NCBI GenBank assembly: GCA_023136725.1
Contig: JAGLQR010000032.1
Location: forward strand, 1-10,490
Length of the DNA stretch: 10,490 nucleotides
DNA from: Candidatus Aminicenantota bacterium
GTDB taxonomy: Bacteria; Acidobacteriota; Aminicenantia; UBA2199
Direction: 5' to 3'
Each line of letters begins with the position of its first letter. Position 1 is the first letter of the stretch. The position numbers and the translations under genes are program-made. A model generated the notes under the pieces. The model saw nothing but the letters and a program-made list of their open reading frames with translations. It did not search any database and was not told the origin of the DNA. Of this stretch, positions 1 to 6,970 are shown one piece after another.

Positions 1-1096
1 ATCCGGTATAGCCTGCCCGGTTAATGTCATTGATCGTTTTCAGAAGGACCGGAGGTTTGAGTTCTGCTGCCAGAAATTTATATATTTTCAATCTGATCTT
101 TTTAGCCATTAGAAGGTCCAATCTGTCAAAACTGTGGCCTCCCGGAGCGTCTTTGAAAATTTTATATTCAAATTTTTTCCCTGCAGCTTTTAAAGATTTT
201 ATGAGATGCTCAACCTCGAGAACATTTACATCCTCATCTGAAGTGTTTGTGTGAATAAGCAGAGGTGTCTTAAGTTTTTCAGCATTCCAGGCAGGAGATC
301 TCCTCCTGTATTCATTAACATCCTGATTAGCTGTCTTACCGATATGATATGGTGCTGAGTACAAATCTCTATAACTGTCTGTCATATATCCCATTCTTGC
401 AATCAGGTCACTGACCGGGACTCCGGCATAAGCAACCTTGTAGTTTTGCGGATAATTAAATATGTTCATGAGCGCGATCAGTCCACCGTGACTCCATCCC
501 AGGATTCCAACTCTATCCTTATCAATAAACGGATAGTTATCCAGCATATATTTCCTGCTTTCATTGGCATCATCAACCTCTCTGCCGCCATAGTCGATCA
601 ATTCATAGATTCCCCTGCCGTATCCTGTGCTTCCTCTATATTCAGGGGCGATTATTATATACTTTTGTGCTATTAATTCTCTTACAATGTGTGCATAGTA
701 TGTGCTGAAATTGCTGTGGACTCCTCCATGAGGGAATATAAGCAGAGGATATTTTTTTCCTGTATCGATCTGTCTTGGAATAAAAATATATGAATAAAAT
801 TTTACAGGATTTTTTGCTCCCATTGCAGTGGGATTTTTAATGTTCACAGGTGGAGGCCCCGTGTGCCTCACTTTGTCTATATGGGCTATATCACTTACTT
901 TGCTATACCATAGGATATCATCAGATATTTTTTCAATTGTATCAAGCCTATGCCTTAAAGAGTTTATTGCGGATAAAAGTTTATCAAGTTTTTTATTTAT
1001 CCCATCGTCAGTCTGATTCGCAGAAAAAACAGGATTATGCAGGATCATGATTGCAACAAAAAAAGAGATACATATTATTATTGATTTATTCTTCAA
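1..1096 (-). CDS. Secreted S9 (prolyl oligopeptidase-family) peptidase/hydrolase, 3' end outside window
   Basis: Reading the minus strand gives an open frame of 365 codons that runs off the left edge. The start is TTG (1094-1096) with GGGAGG five bases upstream; the nearby ATG at 1106-1108 is out of frame and hits a stop at once, and the next in-frame ATG is codon 17, inside the signal peptide. Residues 1-26 look like a Sec signal peptide ending near VFSA. Residues 33-68 are helical and charged. The alpha/beta-hydrolase domain follows: oxyanion-hole HGG (123-125), PEYRGSTGYG (151-160), nucleophile elbow GWSHGG (Ser202), Asp287 in a D-x-x-V motif and His321 in GGHSF, giving a complete Ser-Asp-His triad. 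The seven-bladed propeller of classical S9 enzymes is absent, so this is a short, catalytic-domain-only type. It probably cleaves peptides or esters outside the cytoplasm; the substrate is unknown. Few residues appear to be missing, since the usual domain end lies near residue 345. Confidence 0.88.
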   Translation of the reverse strand, partial: MKNKSIIICISFFVAIMILHNPVFSANQTDDGINKKLDKLLSAINSLRHRLDTIEKISDDILWYSKVSDIAHIDKVRHTGPPPVNIKNPTAMGAKNPVKFYSYIFIPRQIDTGKKYPLLIFPHGGVHSNFSTYYAHIVRELIAQKYIIIAPEYRGSTGYGRGIYELIDYGGREVDDANESRKYMLDNYPFIDKDRVGILGWSHGGLIALMNIFNYPQNYKVAYAGVPVSDLIARMGYMTDSYRDLYSAPYHIGKTANQDVNEYRRRSPAWNAEKLKTPLLIHTNTSDEDVNVLEVEHLIKSLKAAGKKFEYKIFKDAPGGHSFDRLDLLMAKKIRLKIYKFLAAELKPPVLLKTINDINRAGYTG

Positions 1097-1223
1097 TTTT
1101 GCCTCCCATGAGATTCTAAATAAAACGATATAAAATTTCAATGAAAATTCAAAATTATAATATCCTTAAGCATTGCAAAATGTTAGGGTAGACTAAAATT
1201 TTTGAGTATGGTAAAATAAGCAC
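1097..1223. promoter_or_regulatory. Divergent intergenic region with promoters for the S9 peptidase and the phosphodiesterase operon
   Basis: This 127-bp AT-rich gap separates two divergently transcribed genes, so it should hold both promoters. On the minus strand a perfect TATAAT lies at 1154-1159, about 55 bases before the peptidase start, but no good -35 sits 17 bases upstream. On the plus strand, TTGCAA at 1173-1178 and TAAAAT at 1194-1199 are only 15 bases apart, so that pairing is weak. The first plus-strand gene has no clear Shine-Dalgarno sequence. Promoter presence is inferred from gene layout; exact elements are uncertain. Confidence 0.35.
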
Positions 1224-3314
1224 ATGAAAAAGAGAAACTTTTTACTTATAACTATATTAATAATATTAACCGCACCGATCAGTGCCTATGTAGGCCCGGG
1301 AGCAGGTTTCGCATTTGCAGGGTCTTTTTTGTTTATTTTCATTGCGTTTTTTCTGGCGATCTTTAATTTCCTTACTTTTCCTATAAGAGCATTTGTCCAG
1401 TATCTGAAAAGGATAAAGACACTGAAGAATGCAAAATTTAAAAGAACTGTGATAATTGGTTTTGACGGGATGGATTACAATCGTCTGAACATGTTCATGA
1501 AAGAGGGTGAAAAATTTCCTAATTTTGAGAAGCTGATGGAGGAGGGGACATTCGCACCGCTTCAAAGTACCGAGCCCCCGATATCACCAGTTGCATGGTC
1601 ATCATTTTCGACAGGAGTAAATCCGGGGAAACACAATATTTTTGATTTCCTTGCAACAGATAGAAATACATATATGCCGAAGATGTCAGGTTCTGATATC
1701 ATTCCGCCGAAAAAGAATCTGAAGATCGGAAAATATACTATCCCTCTTTCCAAGGCTAAAGTTGAACTAATGAGAAAGAGTAAAAGTTTCTGGAAAATTG
1801 TAAGTAGCAAAGGGATATTTTCTTCAGTCCTGAGAATTCCATATTCATTCCCACCTGAAAAGTTTTATGGCCTCATGCTTTCCGGACTGGGAACTCCGGA
1901 CCTTAGAGGAACTCAGGGGAGTTTCAGTTTTTACTCTAGTGAGAAGAAGACTGATACAGGGATAACAGAAGGCGTGATCCAGGAGGTTACGGAAGTATCC
2001 GATGGTATTTTCAATGCTGTCCTGAAGGGTCCGGGACACCCGTTTATTAAAGGCAGCCCCTCATTGGAGGAAAAATTTTCAATTACGCTTGATAAAGAAA
2101 AGAACGGTGCAAAAATAAAGATCGGAAGAGATGAGTTCTTTATTGAAAAAGGGAAGATAACGGAATGGAAAAAAGTTAATTTCAAAGTTGGGCTTATTAA
2201 GATAGCTGGTATTGCTCAATTCTTTCTTGAAGAAACCACTCCGTTGAAACTTTATATTTCACCAATAAATATTGATCCAGGTTCACCTTCAATGTCAGTA
2301 TCTCACCCGAAAATATTTTCCGTCTACCTTTCAAAACTAATAGGCGGTTATGCTACTCTTGGAATGGCTGAGGATACCTGGGCGTTGAACGAGAGGGTAT
2401 TGTCAGAGGATGGTTTTATTCAACAGGTTTATTCCTATCAGAAAGAGAGAGAAAAAATGTTCTGGGATACTTTTAAAAAATTTAAAAGGGGGCTTCTTGT
2501 ACAGGTTTATGAAGAAACGGACAGGATCCAGCATATGTTTTGGAGATATCTTAGTGATTCCGGATCGCCGGCAGAGAAATTGTCCAAAGAAGACCACATA
2601 GTTAATGCAATTAAGCGGAGCTATAAAAGGATGGATGATTTTCTCGGAAGGCTTATGCCGAAACTCGGGAAGAATGATCTTCTGATGATTGTCTCCGATC
2701 ATGGATTTAATAAAGTTAACAGGGATTTCCATCTCAACTCATGGCTTCACAAAGAGGGATACCTTGTTCTCAATGATGGTAAGACAAGCAGTGATAAATT
2801 CTATAAGGATGTTGACTGGTCGAAGTCGAAAGCTTACGGACAGGGACTCCACGGTATATTTGTCAACATGAAGGGGAGAGAGAGGTTTGGCATTGTCTCT
2901 CCCGGTAAAGAAGCAGAAGATCTCAAGGAAGAGATCAAACAAAAATTAAAAGATCTGAAAGATATAGAAAAGGGTGATGTAGTTGCAAAAGGAGTTTATA
3001 AAAGGGAAGAACTTTATAAGGGCCCGTATACAAAGAACGCTCCGGATGTTGTGATCGGATACAATCTCGGGTACAGGGTATCACCGGAATCAGCTGTCAA
3101 TTATATCGGTGATACGATAGTCTCGGATAATACGAGAATGTGGAGTGGTGATCACTCTTTTACAAGGGCATTTGTTCCCGGGATTTTCTTTTGTAACAAA
3201 AAGATCAAGACGAAACACCCTTCTATCATGGATATCTCTCCTACGATACTTTCTGCTTTCGGCATTAAAAAACCGTCATTTATCGATGGTAACGATCTGG
3301 AGGTAGTAGCATGA
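1224..3314 (+). CDS. Membrane-anchored alkaline phosphatase superfamily phosphodiesterase/nucleotide pyrophosphatase-like protein
   Basis: This 696-residue protein belongs to the alkaline phosphatase superfamily, type I phosphodiesterase/nucleotide pyrophosphatase branch, whose members hydrolyse phosphate mono- or diesters with two metal ions. The expected ligand pattern is visible in order: Asp81 (GFDG), probable nucleophile Ser121 (ISPVAW, where NPP enzymes carry Thr), Asp433 and His437 (DRIQH), Asp492-His493 (SDHG) and His644 (GDHS). Residues 1-21 look like a Sec signal peptide; directly after it comes YVGPGAG (22-28), then a hydrophobic stretch 29-55, so the enzyme is probably anchored with its catalytic domain outside the cytoplasm. 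Residues 235-345 form an inserted region. The start ATG has no strong ribosome site but precedes the signal peptide directly. It is the first gene of a four-gene operon and overlaps the next by 4 bp. The substrate is not predictable; phospholipid head groups, nucleotides or phosphoglycans are possible. Confidence 0.88.
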   Translation: MKKRNFLLITILIILTAPISAYVGPGAGFAFAGSFLFIFIAFFLAIFNFLTFPIRAFVQYLKRIKTLKNAKFKRTVIIGFDGMDYNRLNMFMKEGEKFPNFEKLMEEGTFAPLQSTEPPISPVAWSSFSTGVNPGKHNIFDFLATDRNTYMPKMSGSDIIPPKKNLKIGKYTIPLSKAKVELMRKSKSFWKIVSSKGIFSSVLRIPYSFPPEKFYGLMLSGLGTPDLRGTQGSFSFYSSEKKTDTGITEGVIQEVTEVSDGIFNAVLKGPGHPFIKGSPSLEEKFSITLDKEKNGAKIKIGRDEFFIEKGKITEWKKVNFKVGLIKIAGIAQFFLEETTPLKLYISPINIDPGSPSMSVSHPKIFSVYLSKLIGGYATLGMAEDTWALNERVLSEDGFIQQVYSYQKEREKMFWDTFKKFKRGLLVQVYEETDRIQHMFWRYLSDSGSPAEKLSKEDHIVNAIKRSYKRMDDFLGRLMPKLGKNDLLMIVSDHGFNKVNRDFHLNSWLHKEGYLVLNDGKTSSDKFYKDVDWSKSKAYGQGLHGIFVNMKGRERFGIVSPGKEAEDLKEEIKQKLKDLKDIEKGDVVAKGVYKREELYKGPYTKNAPDVVIGYNLGYRVSPESAVNYIGDTIVSDNTRMWSGDHSFTRAFVPGIFFCNKKIKTKHPSIMDISPTILSAFGIKKPSFIDGNDLEVVA

Positions 3315-5290
3315 AAAGAAGAGATTTTATAAAAAGCGCAGGTACTATAGCTGCAGCATCACCATTCATGAATTTTGGTGCTGGAATTAAAAACAATAAA
3401 AAAATGCTTGTCCTTGGATTTGACGGGATGGATCCGCTGATAGCTTATGATATGATCCAGAGGGGAGAATTACCCAATCTCAAAAAGCTTGCTCAGAGTG
3501 GAGTGTTTTCGATGATGAGGACGACAATCCCCCCGCAGAGCCCGGTAGCTTGGGGGAGTTTTATTACCGGAGCCGATCCCGGTAAATATGGTCTTTTTGA
3601 TTTTATTCATCGTGATCCAGAGTCCTATTTTCCTATAACATCCGGTGCTGAGACGATTCCGGCAAGCCTCAATATTAAGATTGGCAAATACAAGATCCCT
3701 CTGAAGCCTGGAAAGATAGTGCCACAACGTGAAGGGAAGGCATTCTGGGATTATCTTGAGGAGAAAGATGTAGAAGCGACAATATTTAAGATTCCTTCAA
3801 ATTATCCTCCTTCAAAATCAAAACAGAGAACTATTGCAGGAATGGGAACTCCCGATATTCATGGGACATATGGAATATATACTCTATATACTTCAGATGA
3901 AGAAGAGGCAATGAAGGATATTACACCTAATAACCTCTTTTATGCTTATCTTGATGAAGAAAATGTGCTTCAAGATGGTGAAATCATCGGCCCGATAAAT
4001 GATCTTGTCGAAAATGGTGAGAAGACTAGAGTTTTTTTTAAGGTTTTTGTTGACAAGGAAAACAAAACAGCAAGAATAGATGTTGACGGTAAGGAAATTC
4101 TTATTGCTGAAAAGGAATATTCAGACTGGGTTGAAATTGACTTTCCACTTATTAAAGGCATAAGCAGTATAACTGGAATGGTGAAATTCTTCATGATGGA
4201 TATTGAAAAGAGTTTCAGACTTTATATTTCGCCTGTTCATATAAGTCCGAAGAATCCTGCAGTTGAATTAAGCACTCCTCCTGATTATGCAAAGGAGCTT
4301 GCTGAGAAAGGAGGGTTGTTTCATACGATAGGCCTTCCGGCAGATACAAAAGCTCTGAGTCAGAATACATTCGGTATGGAAGAGTTTCTTACACAATCTG
4401 TTTCAGTGTTTGATGAAAGTAAAAAATTGTTTGGTATTGAGTATGAGAGATTCCTCAATAAAAAAAATGGATTTCTGTTTTTCTATTTTGGTTCTCTTGA
4501 TCAGGGGCAGCACATGCTCTGGGCATTAACTGATAAGGACCATCCTTACTATCATCCTGAAGAAGCAAAGAGATTCGGATATATGAAAGATGAGCTTTAC
4601 CGTATGCATGACAGGATTCTGGGAGATGTGCTGAATACGATGCCAAAAGATACAGGGCTGATAGTAATGTCCGATCACGGATTCGGAACATTCAGAAGAA
4701 AAGTAAATCTCAACACTTTCCTGTTCAATGAAGGATATTTAAAGCTTGGCGTCAAAGAGATAGACACTGAAATATCACTTCTTGATGATTACAGCGAATA
4801 TGACTGGGGGAATACTAAAGCATATGCAGTAGGCTTGAACGGGTTGTATTTGAATATGAAAGGTAGAGAGTCACAGGGAATAGTAACAAAAGGTGAGAGA
4901 CGTAAACTTCTCGAAGAGATCCAGGGGAAAATACTGCAGATCAGGGATCCTGAGAACGGAAGGCAGGTCATTTCCGAAGCTTTTATCACCGAAGATCATT
5001 TCTCCACCGATTTCCTTATCAGATCACCGGATATTATTCTCGGATTTAACAGAGGGTACAGGTCGAGCGATTCATCTGCTCTTGGTGGAGCAACAAGGGA
5101 AATGGTCACAAACAATATGAACTGGTGGGCAGGAGATCATTGTATAAACCCGAGACACGTACCCGCGAGCTTCTTCTCGAACTTCCCGATTAACAAAAAA
5201 ATACCTTCCATTAAGGATATGGCACCTACAATATTGAAATATTTTGGAATAAATGAAGCTCCGACTATGAATGGAGATTCTTTAATTTAG
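3311..5290 (+). CDS. Tat-exported alkaline phosphatase superfamily phosphodiesterase/nucleotide pyrophosphatase-like protein
   Basis: This 659-residue paralogue of the upstream gene begins at an ATGA overlap with its stop and has GGAGG seven bases before the start. The N-terminus KRRDFIKSAG followed by a mildly hydrophobic Ala-rich stretch is a twin-arginine signal, so it should be exported folded, probably with metals already bound. The metal-site pattern is complete: Asp38 (GFDG), probable nucleophile Ser77 (PPQSP), Asp397 and His401 (LDQGQH), Asp455-His456 (SDHG) and His610 (GDHC). It shares with its neighbour PxSPVAWxSFxTGxxPGK, the IKIGKYKIPL-like segment, the GMGTPDIHGT-like segment and LYISPVHI. 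Unlike that neighbour it lacks the YVGPGAG motif and the long N-terminal membrane stretch, so it is likely soluble in the periplasm or held by partners. The reaction is presumed phospho-ester hydrolysis; the substrate is unknown. Confidence 0.88.
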   Translation: MKRRDFIKSAGTIAAASPFMNFGAGIKNNKKMLVLGFDGMDPLIAYDMIQRGELPNLKKLAQSGVFSMMRTTIPPQSPVAWGSFITGADPGKYGLFDFIHRDPESYFPITSGAETIPASLNIKIGKYKIPLKPGKIVPQREGKAFWDYLEEKDVEATIFKIPSNYPPSKSKQRTIAGMGTPDIHGTYGIYTLYTSDEEEAMKDITPNNLFYAYLDEENVLQDGEIIGPINDLVENGEKTRVFFKVFVDKENKTARIDVDGKEILIAEKEYSDWVEIDFPLIKGISSITGMVKFFMMDIEKSFRLYISPVHISPKNPAVELSTPPDYAKELAEKGGLFHTIGLPADTKALSQNTFGMEEFLTQSVSVFDESKKLFGIEYERFLNKKNGFLFFYFGSLDQGQHMLWALTDKDHPYYHPEEAKRFGYMKDELYRMHDRILGDVLNTMPKDTGLIVMSDHGFGTFRRKVNLNTFLFNEGYLKLGVKEIDTEISLLDDYSEYDWGNTKAYAVGLNGLYLNMKGRESQGIVTKGERRKLLEEIQGKILQIRDPENGRQVISEAFITEDHFSTDFLIRSPDIILGFNRGYRSSDSSALGGATREMVTNNMNWWAGDHCINPRHVPASFFSNFPINKKIPSIKDMAPTILKYFGINEAPTMNGDSLI

Positions 5291-5299
5291 GAGAAAAAC

Positions 5300-5488
5300 A
5301 TGGCAAAAAAAGTAAAATTAAGCAACGAGAACAGTCAAAAAGCTGATGAAATCATAGCTTTTCACGGTTACTCTTCACTGGAAGAATTGATCGGTAATCT
5401 TATTGACAATGAGTATGAAAAAATAAAATCAGATGATGATAAAGATGAGCAGGCTGAAAAGCTTAGCGGATTAGGTTATATCTCTTAA
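5300..5488 (+). CDS. Small ribbon-helix-helix-like protein with C-terminal LGYIS tail
   Basis: This is a 62-residue protein with a good ribosome site (AGGAG at 5289-5293, six bases before ATG), starting 9 bp after the preceding stop. Residues 3-8 (KKVKLS) form a short beta-strand-like segment, and 9-40 look like two helices separated by GYSS (23-26). That resembles the ribbon-helix-helix fold of small DNA-binding or antitoxin proteins. An acidic linker (44-50, SDDDKDE) follows, and the protein ends in LSGLGYIS. No signal peptide is visible, so it is probably cytoplasmic. From memory, similar short proteins with an LGYI-type tail occur beside alkaline-phosphatase-superfamily genes; I cannot verify this here. 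It could be a regulator of the operon or an adaptor for the membrane protein encoded immediately downstream. The coding call is firm and the function is open. Confidence 0.82.
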   Translation: MAKKVKLSNENSQKADEIIAFHGYSSLEELIGNLIDNEYEKIKSDDDKDEQAEKLSGLGYIS

Positions 5489-6337
5489 ATGATCCATAAA
5501 ATAAATCTATTTGTTACTAAGGCATTCAATGTAATCCTCACTCCCTTCAACGGAGTGAATGATTTCTGGCCGGTGTTTTTTCTTAGTATAATTCTTTCCT
5601 TCATAATCCTTTATATATTGAAATATATTTCTTTTCCGAAAAAGATTGTGGAATCCAAAGAGAAGATCAAAGCAAATATTTTTGCTATCAGGATTTACAA
5701 GGATTTCTGGAAAGTAATAGTTTCGTCCTTCTTCAAAAGCTTGTTTCATACATTCAGATACTTTATTTTCAATCTTGCTCCATTTCTGATAATAATTCCT
5801 CTGCTGCTTCCTGTATTCTCACAGATGGAGGTTAGGTATGGGATGAGGCCTTTTAATCCGGGTGAATCCATTGTGCTTAAGGCCGATCTTGATAAGGATT
5901 ACAGAAAATATAGTATCTCACTTGAGGAGAATGATTTTATAAAACCTAAAATGAGACCGGTTTTCATAAATGCATGGATGGATGAAGAGAAGACAAAGCC
6001 TGTCAGGGTTGCGAACTGGAAACTTGAAGCCGTTAAAGAGGGGAAGACAGAATTGGGAATCAGGATCAATGATAAAGTTTTTTATAAAAATCTTATGATC
6101 GGGAAATCTAAACTTCCTCTCTCCAACAGAAAATACATGAATTCAAGTTTTGATCACTTCTTTTACCCTGCTGAAGAGCTAATTGAGGAAAATGATCTGT
6201 TAAGGGTTATAAAGATCAGTTATCCCGGAAAACTCATTAATTTTCTTGGGATAAAGATGCACTGGATATTTTGGAATCTGATCATTGTATTGGTCGTTAT
6301 TCTAGCTTTCAGGAAAAGGTTCGGAGTAGAATTTTAA
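5489..6337 (+). CDS. Three-TM membrane protein with extracytoplasmic beta-rich domain, EMC3/Oxa1-like topology
   Basis: The ATG directly follows the stop of the 62-aa gene with no gap, so translation is probably coupled. The 282-residue protein has TM1 at about 27-46, a basic, probably helical cytoplasmic stretch at 47-92 (lysine/arginine-rich, VESKEKIKANIFAIRIYKDF), TM2 at about 93-112, an extracytoplasmic domain of about 145 residues (113-257, starting QMEVRYGMRPFNPGES) and TM3 at about 258-274 with a short basic tail. The TM, cytoplasmic helix, TM, TM plan recalls the Oxa1/YidC/EMC3 membrane-insertase group, but an exported domain between TM2 and TM3 is not typical there. This is a topological resemblance, not a demonstrated homology. 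As the last gene of the phosphodiesterase operon it may insert, anchor or activate one of the exported enzymes. From memory, comparable proteins accompany such enzymes in other bacteria. Confidence 0.8.
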   Translation: MIHKINLFVTKAFNVILTPFNGVNDFWPVFFLSIILSFIILYILKYISFPKKIVESKEKIKANIFAIRIYKDFWKVIVSSFFKSLFHTFRYFIFNLAPFLIIIPLLLPVFSQMEVRYGMRPFNPGESIVLKADLDKDYRKYSISLEENDFIKPKMRPVFINAWMDEEKTKPVRVANWKLEAVKEGKTELGIRINDKVFYKNLMIGKSKLPLSNRKYMNSSFDHFFYPAEELIEENDLLRVIKISYPGKLINFLGIKMHWIFWNLIIVLVVILAFRKRFGVEF

Positions 6338-6921
6338 TCTGAATTTTCAACTTCAGTTACAGCTTCAATAACCTTGGTATTAATGGATACAAAAGCTTTT
6401 TTATCATATTTCAATTTTAAGAATCCGTCTTCTCTCTTTAAAAATTCTATAATTGAAACTTTGGTTAACTGAATAAAATCATTGTCTTCAAAATGTTTTA
6501 GAAAGCCTGTGAACATGCCTTTGATAAGATAATAAGAATTACCTGCAGTTTTTGTTGTTAATTCAAGATGATGAGATTTCTTGACGACTAAGCTAGTACT
6601 TTGATCGGGTTGCTCAGTTGACTCCTCGAAATCAATATTCTTAGGCTGGTTTTCATCATAGACAAAATATATATCACTCTTGCGGAATAAAAGTTCCTTA
6701 TATTTTCTCGATTCCTGATATTCTTTGTTATTATGCTCCGAGAGGGTTACATCATTAAGTTTCATAAATCCTGTTAGGTGTAATTCTGAACCGGACGATC
6801 TGTTGCCTATTTTTCTGTTCAAAACAGAGTGTGTCCGGGCATCGACCATTTTGCTTTCCTCTTTAATATTACCTACTATGATTTTCCCAGGTGAACCGAT
6901 AACAACTTTCCATTCTTTCAT
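6334..6921 (-). CDS. Uncharacterised 195-aa protein with an internal duplication (two beta-barrel-like halves)
   Basis: I do not recognise a named family. The start is chosen at ATG 6919-6921 because GAGGAG lies about six bases upstream; an ATG 33 bases earlier has no such site and would lie upstream of the -10 of the promoter seen here. No signal peptide or TM is present, so it is probably cytoplasmic. The two halves are similar: FMKLNDVTL (52-60) matches FIQLTKVSI (149-157), each preceded by a G-rich strand pair (VVIGSPGKIIVG at 6-17; YYLIKGMFTGF at 130-140) and followed by further strands (KSDIYFVYDE at 81-90; NTKVIEAV at 181-188). A low-complexity acidic linker (about 90-112) joins them. 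The pattern of short strands with LxDV-like turns suggests two small beta-barrels, perhaps Sm-like, which is inference only. It sits at the end of the pseudopilin operon, 49 bp after the FimT-like gene, and its stop overlaps the convergent membrane-protein gene by 4 bp. Confidence 0.75.
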   Translation of the reverse strand: MKEWKVVIGSPGKIIVGNIKEESKMVDARTHSVLNRKIGNRSSGSELHLTGFMKLNDVTLSEHNNKEYQESRKYKELLFRKSDIYFVYDENQPKNIDFEESTEQPDQSTSLVVKKSHHLELTTKTAGNSYYLIKGMFTGFLKHFEDNDFIQLTKVSIIEFLKREDGFLKLKYDKKAFVSINTKVIEAVTEVENSD

Positions 6922-6939
6922 CAAGCTCTCCTCGGGATT

Positions 6940-6968
6940 ATTATGTTCAATCATAGTCCGATTGTCAA
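6940..6968 (-). promoter_or_regulatory. Sigma70-type promoter for the 195-aa gene
   Basis: Read on the minus strand, TTGACA (6968-6963, a perfect -35) is followed after exactly 17 bases by CATAAT (6945-6940, five of six bases of the -10 consensus). It lies wholly in the 49-bp gap after the FimT-like stop. The predicted transcript start near 6933 is only about 12 bases before the ATG at 6921, so the leader is barely longer than the Shine-Dalgarno sequence. The downstream gene can therefore probably be expressed apart from the pseudopilins. Confidence 0.55.
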
Positions 6969-6970
6969 TA

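Noticed and set aside
2403..2732. 109-codon minus-strand open frame within the first phosphodiesterase gene
   Set aside because: Antisense shadow of a gene with intact catalytic motifs; no ribosome site or signal of its own.
6341..6358. CTGAA-N8-TTCAG inverted repeat just after the membrane-protein stop, as a possible terminator
   Set aside because: The stem is only 5 bp, AT-rich and without a following T-run, and it lies inside the convergent coding sequence.
6922..6954. Upstream start giving an extra 11 residues (MIEHNNPEESL) on the 195-aa protein
   Set aside because: The later ATG has GAGGAG at the right spacing, and the upstream ATG would precede the -10 of the promoter found here.
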